Positions 22,064 through 33,139 of a stretch of DNA of 64,000 nt are shown in pieces. The notes beneath the pieces are model-generated. The model made no database searches and was not told the origin of the DNA. It saw nothing but the letters and a program-made list of their open reading frames with translations. How positions within the stretch are numbered: position 1 is the stretch's first letter; each line of letters opens with the position of its first letter. Where the stretch lies: NCBI GenBank assembly GCA_002900995.3, contig CM035311.1, positions 1,302,001-1,366,000 on the forward strand, read 5' to 3'. The stretch is from Ganoderma boninense (taxonomy: Eukaryota; Basidiomycota; Agaricomycetes; Polyporales; Polyporaceae). The translations under genes were made by a program, and so were the position numbers.

Positions 22064-22121
22064 TATTAAACACCTTCCCCCTTCAATCACGATATTAAAC
22101 ACCTTCCCCCTTCAATCACGA
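22064..22121. repeat. two tandem 29-bp repeats
   Basis: A perfect direct duplication, copies at 22064-22092 and 22093-22121, each beginning TATTAAACACCTTC. Located about 110 bases beyond the stop of the intact F-box gene. Confidence 0.9.
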
Positions 22122-22232
22122 TTTTCAAGTGGCCCAGTGCGGGCGTGGCGGCCGGGCATAGCTATGAAGTACGCCGCGTCGGTCAATTTTGCCTGTTAAA
22201 CACGACAAACTGGTACATGCCCCATAGTAGTG

Positions 22233-23626
22233 TTATACAGCCGATCTCCCAGAATTGCCGTTTTCAATAGTAGGAGAAGGGGGTGGAGATCGATCGAAGA
22301 AAGTGAGGCTAAGCTCGATATCCAAGGTCGTACGCCCGTGCAGCGTGGGTAGCTTCTGCTGGATGGCCTCAAGTGTACTCTCTCGATGAGCGGGTAACGT
22401 GTCGCGGTACCCCATGAGCTCGAACGTGAGGAGCGTCAGGTCCTTGAAATTGTCGCGGGACAAAACGGGATCGAGGAACTCTAAACCGTTCACCTTCATC
22501 GCCTTGAGTTGACCATCTTCCATCACTAATCGGTTACTGTCCATTGCCGGCTGTCTAGGGGAGACATTGAACAAGAGCACGTTGAGGCGAGCCGGGAGGG
22601 GTCGCAGCATGTCCGCGACGCCCCGCCAATTGGCCGTGTCGACGTCAAGCCTGAGGAAGGTCAGCTTGTCGAAGCTCGACAAGGACATCCTGGCTAAATA
22701 ATGATTAAAACACCATAGTCAGCATCATCATTGCCACGAACAGATTTGAAGAACAAGTATCTACTTGTGATATCGTTGTTCATTTGAGACTGGTCCAGGA
22801 ATGCCCGACGAATGGAAGGACCAAAGACTTGCCCGTAGTAGTCCAGGTTCCGGTTGCTGGGAAGCAGTATCTGATGCACAGGCGGACCTTGCCACCCAGG
22901 ACGCATATCCAGCTCGACGAGCGAGGAACGCGTTGGCGTATGGATCAGCCACTCTAGAAGCGCCATCGTACAGCCGCGACAGAAAATGGATATGACTATG
23001 CTCTGCAGCACAGGGCGGCTGGTCTGGATGGCCAAGATGGAGGGTTGCGGGGAGCACGGCCAATGGACCCACATGCAAGTCAGGTCCTCCAGAGCAGGCA
23101 GCGAGATCAGCACCCGGCGGAACGCGCTGAAAGACGGGAATTGGCACGACACGAAGCGCACCTCTCGAAGAGAGGCGAACTGCGCGAACATCCCGAATGT
23201 ACTCGGATGTGGCTGGCATGTGGCCCAGTCAACGCACAGAGAGAGATATTCGAGGTTGGGAAGGCGGCCCGCGAGAATGGGTATGACGTACTGGCCTCTC
23301 CACCCTGAAATCGGCTCGGGGAGAAACTGCCTCCCTCCGCTTCGATAATGATACCACTGGTCCTTGAAGGTGAGCCGATGGATGGACGCAAGCCACGGTC
23401 GCCCGTCGTCTGCGTTCACCACCCAACGGACGAAGGAATCCCAGGCAGCCGGCCGCGTTAGCGTAACATCCGAGAAGAGAGCATGTCTGCTTGCGGGCAA
23501 CCAGTCGCGGGCCACGAGAGTGCAACTGCAAAGAGCCCTTTTCTCAGCGTCTGATAGCCATGTAGAGCTCATTGGTATGGAGGAGATGATTGCGTCGACC
23601 AACTCGTTCGGTAGTTTCGAAGGCAT
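22233..23626 (-). CDS. F-box/leucine-rich repeat-type protein, intact
   Basis: About 440 residues in two exons, 23626-22765 and 22693-22233, with a 71-base intron (22764-22694). The start MPSKLPNELVDAIISSI is chosen because it opens the F-box-like motif; an in-frame ATG 48 bases upstream (23674) is possible. After the motif (CTLVARDWLPASRHALFSD) come DSFVRWVVNADDGRPWLASI and a series of short leucine-rich segments (GRLPNLEYLSLCVDW, FASLREVRFVSC, LISLPALEDLTC). Such proteins are expanded in agaricomycetes and usually serve as substrate receptors of SCF ubiquitin ligases. That role is inferred. A rearranged relative lies just downstream. Confidence 0.75.
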
Positions 23627-23674
23627 CTCCAAAACATCGTAACTCAATTGGCTGTCAAAGAACGAGTCGAGCAC

Positions 23675-25524
23675 TCAGCATACAAGCTCACCATCAGTGC
23701 GTTGACCTTTCCTTGTGAAACGCAGAGCTCCAGTGGTGGTGGGAACTAGGATCGGATTCTATTATCGTGTAGACTTGTGATCTTGGTCTAGGCCGATACG
23801 ATGGCGCTTCGACCCTACTCAGGCATCCACCCATTAGCATGGATCTAGACTCAGGAAATCATCGTGCCTACCAAAATAGTGCTAGTAAGACGGATGAAAT
23901 GCCTTCTGCTAGCACGGTGACAGCTACTTATACGCTCCTGCACAGTGTTGGCCACCTGCCGCCCGGATGCTTGGAGAACTACTTAAGTCACAGCCTCAGC
24001 GCATTGCGAGCGAAATCGATGGCTCAATCGCCCATAATCTTTCCCATGCTCCCTGCGCATCAGCTGAGAACTCAATGCCCTGGGAGCTGCGAACGTTATT
24101 GAAATTGCTGATGTATGCCAGACCTTTCGAGGAGTCCCGGCAAGAACCGACTGTCTGCCTACGCGAATAAGTAGTGCGGTAAAACGCTTGTCGACGGATC
24201 CGGAGGCCACTACTGATTGTGTTGTAGTTAGTAGTCCCAAGTCAGACAAATTTTATGAGACTGTTGTGAAGGCGGTTGGTCCGTCAAAACGGGTTCAAGC
24301 CTTCGAGGACATCGTGAGCCATACATCTCGGATGCAGTACGTCAGTGTGTGCGCCAGTCTAGCAGGACTGTCTAGCCCTAGCAAACTTCGCGATTTCAGT
24401 TCCACAAACTTGATCAGGTCCCCATGGCAAGTGTGTCTCGGCCAGAAAGATGAGGCCATCCGAGGCTCCGGAAGGTAGACATATCTGGATCTCGAATACT
24501 GTAGAACACGGCTGCGCGATGCCGCGCTACCGCGTGTGCACTCGAGCACCAGACACAGAGGAGGAGCGTGGGGGTAGCACTTGCCTGTTGCAATACAAGT
24601 TGAAAGTGTCGATCGGAGGCTGTCCGGGCTGTTCTCCATTGTAGCCACAGAGGCCATGTCAAGTACCCTTTGCGAGACAGGAGCTTTCAGTAAGTCCGCG
24701 AGAAGTAGATGCAATTATGTGATCCACGAACGAACGCACCACACCCGACCTTCGTGGAGAAGCAATAGCGCTGTACAGTATTAGAAGCAGCGTGCAGAGA
24801 GAGCATGTACGAAGCTGGAGACGTCGCCCGGAGGAGGCAGTCATATTAAATGCTTGGCTCCGTGTTAGAGCCTAGCCCAGCAGCCGCGATGTCAGCCAAC
24901 GTTTAATCAACTTCGAAATGCAGACAATTGGTGTTCATACACGTGTGGATGTCAATGTGCTCGTGTCAGCCACCGACAAACCAAACGGCGTATGGTTCAC
25001 TGCCTCCGAGGCTCCGAGCGAGAGGCAGAATGGAATTCTAGTGGGCTCGCAAGCTTCGCGACACTAGATATCGGCCTTCCCATCAACGGCGGAAGCAAGA
25101 CTGCTGCCTCCTGCAACAGAGCTATACTGTCAGATTGGAGAGAGGAGGAAAACAGGAGGCTGGAAGGAGAGGGGAACGACGGGTTTGGTGGGAGTGCTAG
25201 TTACGGTGACAGGCGGCGGTGATGGCCATGCCAAATCGCATAGGCGCCCGGTGCCTCGAGATGGCGGCCTGGTCCCCGCCGTCTCGGATCCCTCCATCTT
25301 TGTCCTCGTCCTCGTCGACTCTTGTCCCTGTCTCCCCCCACCCACCCGGTCTTTGCACCTGTCTCTCCTTTAATAATTCGCTCCTTTGCTCGATAGCCAC
25401 ACCCTCCCCGCCGTACGTCTTTCCCGCGTCCTAGTAGCTATTTTCGCTGAGTTTTGACCTGTCCCCCGTCCAGCCCACACCACCTCACCTACCCATCCAA
25501 CTAGCCCCCGAAAAACTCTTCACG
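23675..25524. other. gene-poor stretch, no supported gene
   Basis: About 1.85 kb. A 139-codon frame (24295-24714 -) has no recognisable domain and no support from splice borders. The last 150 bases before 25525 are very C/T-rich with few G, as in leaders of strongly expressed fungal genes. Confidence 0.45.
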
Positions 25525-26653
25525 ATGTTCGCATACGCCAGCCTCGCCGCACTCATCGCCAGCGCTGCTTTCGTCCGTGCTGAGGTCACCCCGACTGCTC
25601 CTGGCCCGGGCGACATCTTCAAGGAGGGTGGTCAGTGCACATTCACCTGGGACGTGGATACCACTGGTGTCTGGAAGACCATGAACGTCGAACTCATGAC
25701 CGGAAGCAACACCGGAATGGTTCACATTACCAGTACGCCTTTTCCTTCATTCCTTCTTGACAAAGGCACTTAGTCGCGTCCACGCGTGCAGCCGTCGCGA
25801 CACTTGACGGCACGGATGCCAGCAAGACCACCTACTCTTACGACTGCCCCAACGTAAGTGTCACTTCTCATCTGGAAGTAGTCGCTTCTGCTTCTGTGGG
25901 GTTTATGCTCGTCGGCATCATGGTTGTCATGATCCTCAAGGAGCCCACGGTTCTCTCTGCCCAACGCGCGGATTGCTGTTGCATCGCTTCCTTGTCGCGT
26001 AATCCACACTACTTCACATTTATCCACTCACAAGAGGCACTAGCACAAACGACGGCACCTCACAAACCGCCTGCTTCTTCCATTCCTTGTATCCATGCTG
26101 ACACGTCTGTCTTCTCGTCCAGGTCACCCCCAACTCCGCAATCTACTTCTACCAGTTCTCTACCCCTGCGGCACCTTCGAACCTCACCTGGACCACTCGC
26201 TTCACCATCGCCGCCGCTGACGGTACCACCACATCCCCGGAGAACGAGACTGAACCGGATGGCCAAGAGATCCCCTGGGGCCTCGGCGGGCTCGTCGACC
26301 CGTCCACCGCCGTTGCTGCGCCCTCGTACATCACTGGCGAGTCGACCGCCTCCGGCGAGGTAGGCGCTACCGGCTCCTTGAGCGCATCGTCCGGCCCAGC
26401 GACGACCGCCGGGTCCACCGCATCGGTTGACGTCACGACCGCCGCTCCGCAGGCCAGCAGCACAGGCTCCTCGACGAAGCTCGTGACTGCGCCCGCCGCG
26501 CCCTCGACGAGCTCCACCGCCAGCGCGAGTTCTTTGAACTCGAACACCTCCGCGGGCAACGGCGCCGCGACCCTCCTCGGTTCTGACAGCTATGTTGTCC
26601 GTGCGGGCGTTGCGTTGGGTGTCGCGGCGTTCACGTTCGTGTTCGCTCTCTGA
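25525..26653 (+). CDS. GPI-anchored Kre9/Knh1-like Ser/Thr-rich surface protein
   Basis: An extracellular wall or membrane protein. Residues 1-19 form a signal peptide (MFAYASLAALIASAAFVRA). The mature part starts EVTPTAPGPGDIFKEGG and reads QCTFTWDVD, MNVELMTGSNTGM, TYSYDCPN, IYFYQFS and TWTTRFTIA. This is the Ig-like fold of the Kre9/Knh1 N-terminal family. A Ser/Thr/Ala-rich stalk of about 110 residues follows, then a C-terminal hydrophobic segment (VVRAGVALGVAAFTFVFAL) preceded by small residues, as for a GPI-attachment signal. Two introns were inferred (about 25731-25791 and 25855-26122). N-glycosylation sequons (NLT, NET, NTS) are present. Family members take part in beta-glucan assembly in yeast; function here is inferred. 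Confidence 0.85.
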
Positions 26654-26680
26654 GCCTGAGGCGTGAGCGCTCGGTTGATG

Positions 26681-26705
26681 CTTGTCTTGTCTTGTCTTGT
26701 CTTGT
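26681..26705. repeat. CTTGT pentanucleotide microsatellite
   Basis: Five perfect CTTGT units just downstream of the GPI-protein stop codon. Confidence 0.9.
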
Positions 26706-28547
26706 TACGAGATTCATGAGAATCCATTCATCAACCCCCCTTCGCATCACGTACGGGGGAAGGAACCATTGTCACACGTGCATCTATGGACAGTCGAACT
26801 CTACACTCACTGAATCGCATACACACACAACACCCCTACCGGCGCCGATAATCTGGCGTGGTCAATTTGCTCGCTTGCTTAAGCTTCTTTTGGCTCGATT
26901 CGTTGCCGGTGCTTCGTGCTTCACCCCCTTTCATTTCGGCGGAAACTACCTTTGGTCTATCTGGTTTTACTTTCTTCATCTCGGATAGGGTTGGTCGCGT
27001 TTGGGTGTTTGTTTGTGTTCATGTTTGCCGTGCACTATATCCAGGATCTGAATAAGCTTCGCCCGTTGCTTCAGAACGTTCGAGTGTTGGATTGGCTTCC
27101 TGGGACCTTGGACTACTCGTTTCTGATGACGGTTGAGACGGTCAAAAGGACCGGGAGGAAGGTGACGATAAAGGGCATCTCTGGCTTGGAGGTTTGGGAA
27201 TTGGGATGAGCAGAACGACCACGAGGCTTCGGATTGCACGAGGACGCGTAGCGGTGTTATGGTGGTGTTATATTTGCTGTGGTGCGCGGTATGCCGACCT
27301 CCCATATTCGCGGATCAGGAGTGCGTGGGTAAGTAGGCCATGGCCGTATGTTGTCGAATATGTGCGACATTGATCGAACCCCTTCGCGGGAACCGCCGGG
27401 AAGGGTCCTTCTTGGCAGAGTGGGGCAAAGTCCGGGACGGACGGATCCCCGCAGGAGTCTGTCTCGAGTCTGTCTGGACTGCAGTCACCTTCTGTAACCA
27501 TGACCTCATTCATACCAGCCGCCTCTCAGTGCCAATGTACAGATAGCAGGGGTTCTGCGGCGGAGGCGAAGAAGACTTTGGAGCGTCCCTGAAACGCTCT
27601 GGCATTGGGACGCCGTGTATAGGTTGAGGTGAGTGACGGCCAGACATATATTACTAGGGGACGAAGCTACTGAGCCCCTCCTTTGCATACGTATAGGAAT
27701 ACAGTAGCTTTTCAGGGAGCCGTCTCTCAGGCTATATTCCTCCGTACATGTATCGGAGTAATAGCCGTGTCATAAACGACATCGCCAGGTGGGGTTAGAG
27801 GCGTGCTAGAGTGGAATTGGTTTACCGCCGGGAGGTTCACTGCACACCCCACACATCGCAAGATCCATCTGCATGAACTGCACACCGAGGCTTCCGTTGG
27901 CTTCGGATATGCTAATTAAATCGAGATTCTAGAGTCTGTGCTCGGAGGCAAATGTGATACTTAGTACGGTAAGTGTGCACTCTCGATAGCCGGGAATCGT
28001 GGACCCAGGAGGTGACACGTGCGTACGGGAAGGAAAATCCATTGAATGCGGGTCCGTTTTCCGTTTTCCGGCGACACACGTACATCAAGAATAGCCAATA
28101 TTGTAGGATATCTCAAAAGAAAAAGGGAGTGGGGTTCGACGATGTGGCAGATAGAGCTACTTACTATATGAACAGTATGTACTAGTGATACAGAGAGATA
28201 TAGGTAATGTCGTTGAAGCATGGTAGATCGTTATTTACGATTGAAAGGAAGACAACGCGATAGCATGCAGTGGAGAGCGCTAGCGGGGTATAAAGCGATG
28301 GAGGTATGCACGAAGAGAGCATCGAAAGAAGAGAACGAGCAATAGAATGTCGTATTAGTACCTTCCACGCTCTTAAGATATGGAGTACCGAACCGGAGTT
28401 TGTCAAGCCCACCATACGCACAGTCGAAGTCCACGCACACGAAACCCCAGGCCCCCCGCCATCCAACCTAGGCCGTCGACGCACCCTTCCTTTCACCACC
28501 CGACCCCAGCCCCAAGGGCCCACGCGTTTCTCACCCCTCAGCTGCGC
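26706..28547. other. intergenic, no supported gene
   Basis: About 1.85 kb between convergent 3' ends. Short frames such as 26858-27209 + overlap each other and have hydrophobic, cysteine-rich chance-like translations. No repeat or RNA recognised. Confidence 0.45.
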
Positions 28548-30082
28548 TCATGCGGCCCGCCCCTCAGGCCTCAAGCTCGGGGACCGCTTGCACCCGTGGT
28601 TGCCGGGGAGCCACGGCGCGTTCTCGCTGCCGAAGCACCTGCTCTCGTTCTTGCGGAGGTGGCGCTTGAGCACGTCCTTGCGCGAGCACTGCTCCTTGCA
28701 CCCGCCGACCATCGGCACGCCGTTGAGCATGTACGGCGGCTCGCGGCGCGCCCACTCGGGCAGCCCCCAGCGGTCCGCCTCGGCCAGCGGCACCCCGCAG
28801 CACACCCAGCGCGGCGCGTCCGGGTCGCGGTTGTGGATCGACTGGACGTGCCGCTCGAGGTCCTTCGTCCGGCTGAACGTGCGCTCGCCGTGGCACAGCG
28901 TGCACGCGAAGCGCGACGGGTCGGAGGACGGGGGGAGCGTGAGGCGGCTCGAGGAGGACGGGGGGCTGGGCGTTGCGGCGGCGTGCAGGTGGCGGGCGTT
29001 GGAGAATGGGGAGGAGGTGGCGGAGGAGGAGCGGGAGGAGGCGGAGCGAGAGGAGGGGGCGACGCGGGTGTCGGAGGGGAGGACTGGGGAGGCTTCGAGG
29101 GAGGAAATGACCGAGGAGGGGGAGGGGGAGAGGGAAAGGGATGAGGCGTACGGGGAGTGGGCGTGGCGAGAGCCCAGGTAGCGGGGTGGCTTTGCGAAGC
29201 TCTGTCTCTGGGGCACGTCCAAGTGCTGGGACGGAGGGCCGCTCGCGCTCCTGTGGCTCGGAAAGCTATGAACGCGTTCTAGAAATGGGGCTGCAGTGGC
29301 AGAGTTTTGTTCAATGAATTGAGGAGGAGGGACAGTAAGGTCATGGTAGGCGGCAGTCGGAACAGCCTGTGGGTGAAAGGAAGGACAGGACACCGTGGCT
29401 GAGCGTGAAGGTAGTCCGCGGAAGTGTTGAACGCTGGCCGCGACGCCCGTGTCGTGCAGTTGCGAGGAAGGGTAAGGCTGAGAAGTAATTTTTGACCTGC
29501 GAGGAGGGTAAGTTATCGCCACAATGATGTGCAGACAGCATATACTCACATAGGAACGACATCAAATGATGAAACATCCTGCCCACATAGTGCAGTGCGG
29601 TTCTCCGAAGGGGCAGATGCTGTGGCGCTGGTGTGTATATGCGTGTGGCCATCGAGTGGGATGTCCTGTTGAGCACAATATGTAGTAGGGATCCCACATG
29701 AGGCCGTTAAGTGCACTGAGCCCGGTTGCTGGTCATGATACGAACGTCTGAAATTGTGGCGGTCAGCAAAGGAAGTACTTGACAGACGACAAAACACGTA
29801 CCCATTTTGATGTCCCTGCTGAGCGACATAGTCGTAGGGATGACCGTGTTGAGAGGGAACATGGTGCGCTTGCAAGATGGCCAAAGTCGAGAGTTGGCTC
29901 GGGACGACCACGGGTAGGGTCCCCGGCGTAGCGCTAGGGTGGCACCATAGAGCAGGATCGTCATAAGCGGCCGCGGGATCTGCGGCTCCGTAGCTCATTC
30001 CAAAGCTGATGGAAGACGCGTCCGACGCGTCGCCACCGTCACCGTCTACGCGGTAGCTGCTGAGCGGGTGTACGGTGCGCAT
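28548..30082 (-). CDS. C2H2 zinc-finger transcription factor-like protein
   Basis: About 460 residues over three exons. Exon 1 begins MRTVHPLSSYRVDGDG and is rich in Ala, Ser and Tyr. An in-frame ATG at 30151 could start it earlier. Introns of the GTACGT...TTTCAG and GTGAGT...TCGCAG type lie near 29755-29803 and 29500-29552. The last exon has a long Ser/Pro region, then a C2H2 finger (FACTLC, then KDLERHVQSIH) followed by WVCCGVPL and MVGGCKEQCSRKDVLKRHLRKNESRCFG, a second Cys/His unit ending in Cys. This two-unit layout recurs in agaricomycete regulators. Nuclear DNA-binding role is inferred. The very high GC content opens long false frames on the other strand. Confidence 0.8.
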
Positions 30083-33000
30083 GACGCGACAGTGTGCAAG
30101 TTGCGAAAGGGAGTGTGGCGAAGACGAAACGCGGAGCGGAGGGGGGTGCAATCGGACGGGGATATCCGCCCCAGAGTCTTAAATGTCGAGCGGGCAGGAG
30201 ACGTGCAGACGGGGCTCCAAATAGTTGGCTAATACGCCCTGTGTCAGTGTCATCCGGGGGAAAGGCTGAACCACACAGCGGAGCCCGAGTCGCAGCGCGA
30301 GGCATGACATACCTCGTGTATCGTGCTGCAATCCGGGCGGTCTTGCCTATCCTGTTGTGGCGCACCTGCCAGGTGCTCCCAGGGTACCTCTAAGAGTCAG
30401 ACGGGTCGGGTGCGGGCGAGCCTCGAGGACCGAGCGCGAGCGGCTGACACTGGTGACAGGGACGGCCGGCTGAGGAGCGCCCGCCACTCGTCGCGCGTCA
30501 GTCGATCCGCGACATGTATAGCCGGTGAGTGGGCCCTAAAATCTTACCTCCAGGCTTCCCACCCATCAGGTGCCGCGGTGATAGTACGCGCATCCAGTAA
30601 AAGGAAGGAAGGGCCGGTAGCGGTTACCCTAATACCTGCTGTCGCCGCGAGGCCGGGATCGATTTGGATCTAAGCACTGCCCAGTCTGCCCGTCCACTTA
30701 CCCAATATTCCCTCGCACTCACGAACTGTACGGAACAGCACGTCTTCTAGCGGACGAAGAACTATGGATTCAGATGAGGTGGCTAGAATAGGCTGAGCAA
30801 ACTCCTTTGGAGCTGTCTCATAGAATCCTTGTATTGGAAGGGTCGCCTGCATCCGTTGAAGAACCCGGAGGGTCGAGAGGGCTACTGAGCTCGAGCTCTA
30901 CCTCGGGGCTTCCCAGCGTTCGCAAAGTAGAACGGAACAACCGAGGGGAAGTCCAACCAGCATTCAGCACGGGACCTGTCGTGGCTGCAATTTAATCAGC
31001 AAGAGTCGTTTATACACAGACTATTCGGTGCACTGACTGATAGCCGATGACGGCGAGCGGGGACGACGGGAGCAGTACTTTTCCTGGGGTCCCAGGGTCG
31101 CACCTCTGCCGTTACGATGGAAGCCCATATCATGAGCTTTAGATGCGGAGACTTGTCGCTCCAGGCTATGTGGACAACGTCACCGAAACATGTTGCGGAT
31201 TATGGAAGGAGGGAGCAAGCCTCACAAACACCAGGAAAGGCGAACTAGGATCCAGAATAGAGGAACCTCGTCACGGTAAGAAGCTTCCCAGAATTCCTGG
31301 AGGGCGTCATCGATCATGCATGTTGAACTAGCCGCGACGCTCGACCGCCATGAACAGGGAGCAGACAAGCAGATAGAAGGGCCGACAATTAGTTTCGTCC
31401 TCAACAAGCTGAACCCGGACCGGTGCTAGTAAGGTCTCATGCGGCCTGACGGGCCAGTTTAGGGCGGCAATAACTTGGGTATTTGAGCGACTCGGCTTCA
31501 GACCTAGAGGCGGGGTTGCATCGGTCTTGAAGGGCCGGCATAGCGAAGATGATCCTAGACCTGTGGGGGAACAGGAACGGTGATCTGGCGTCGACTGTGG
31601 ATTTGAACCGATCGTCGGCGGACATGCAGGACCTGGTAAAAATGTTTTGGAATGGTTTGCCGTCGCTTGTCCTGTATGGTCGCGAAAATGCTTGAAAATC
31701 GAGTCGCGAGTTTTATGGAGATATGAGCTGGGGCCGGCTCGACTCGCTGCAGACAGCAATACGGCAGCTGATGAAGTCATAGAGGGCTCCAAAGCGAGGG
31801 ACTACAGAGTGTAGCCTGTCGAGGATGGAAGAGGACATCGATAGCAGGGCGTCGACAAGTTACCAAGTCCGCCGCAGCGTGGCCCAAGGAGTGGGCGCTC
31901 CGAATATCCCGGCGGAATGACGTGGCTCATGGGGACCACTTGAACCTGTGCCTCGAGGCTACTTTCCGACGAGTTCCATCCTCCAACAGCGTCGCCTCGA
32001 GGCTCGAGCCATACTCCGCTGCCGTAACATAACCGTTCGCTCTCCTGAAGTCTAAATTCACCTTACCCCTGGGTAGGGGTCTTCAATATTCCACCAAGCG
32101 CCCTAACCCTATCCCAATCTTCCCGACTGCCGTCGAAGGGCTGTATCCTGATGATGACAGTGATTGACGATGAATCCGGAACGACTACTACTAAATGGGT
32201 GTCAACTCTGCGATCCACCTACATGCGAGCCCACGAGAGCACCTGGCGGGCCAAGGCTGAGCGATGATCTGCAGCCACACGTTCCCCTCTCCGAGAACCT
32301 TCGGATGCAAATGAGACGTTCTGGATATGAAGGTTCCGCCAGACTGGACCGGGTGACATGCGGGAATGGGCTGGATGAGCCGGAGCGATTCGAAGATAAT
32401 TTCAAGTCGGCGTCGAGGTCGGTGGGTTTTAGTACCCGAGCCCTTCATTTGGTTCTATCAAGCCACTCATCGGATCTCATTCCATCTTGGTCTAGGAGTT
32501 TTACCCGATTTCGGGAGTATCTGAGAATCGGTTCTCTTGATTGAGCCTCAGGCCCATTCGAATGCGCACTGCGGCATCCGGCTTCAGGCTCTCGGACAGT
32601 GTCCCTCAGTGCGCTCAGCATGCCACTTTGGTCTTCCCATCCGCGGTATGCCTCCCCACCGCTTACAGATTTGTTCCACATCGCATTTGCGCGTCGACTT
32701 TGGCCTTTACATGCAGCGGCTTAGGTGGCATTCAAGTAGCGCCTTTGGTTAATCGTCCAAACGCAGGCGCTTAGGCTGCCTTTTCTGGACACTAGCAAAA
32801 CGTCATGCCCACAAAAGGCACTTGTGGCTTCGAGCTCAGACCTCCAGGTCACCGACCCGGCATGCGGATGCACCATATACTACTTGATCTCTGATTAGCC
32901 GACAGTCCTCTGCCAAGAGTACTTCGTGGAGCAAGGTCTTACCGGGGAGCTCCAGCGGTTATCCGCATTGGGCCGGATGATCGTATCCGCTGCTACACTG

Positions 33001-33139
33001 CAGGGGATCCGCTGATCTCTGAATATGGTATCCACCGAGATTCACATCAAGTTAATACGAAGGCAACAGGCGCAACGAGGACCCGTCATTCCTTACACCC
33101 ATCCACCATCCATGCCCTTAGGTTCCTCGACAACTTGCC
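30083..33139. other. 3-kb gene-poor stretch
   Basis: No supported gene. It begins with the promoter of the zinc-finger gene. Frames such as 31328-31792 - and 32164-32544 + have no domain and mutually exclusive overlaps. Mixed composition and many stop codons in all frames suggest old, decayed sequence. I found no paired terminal repeats. Confidence 0.45.

Noticed and set aside
24295..24714. 139-codon frame as a gene
   Set aside because: No domain, no splice support, no similarity I can recognise.
28306..29181. 291- and 254-codon plus-strand frames over the zinc-finger gene
   Set aside because: Antisense to a gene with real zinc-finger motifs; low-complexity Gly/Glu translations.
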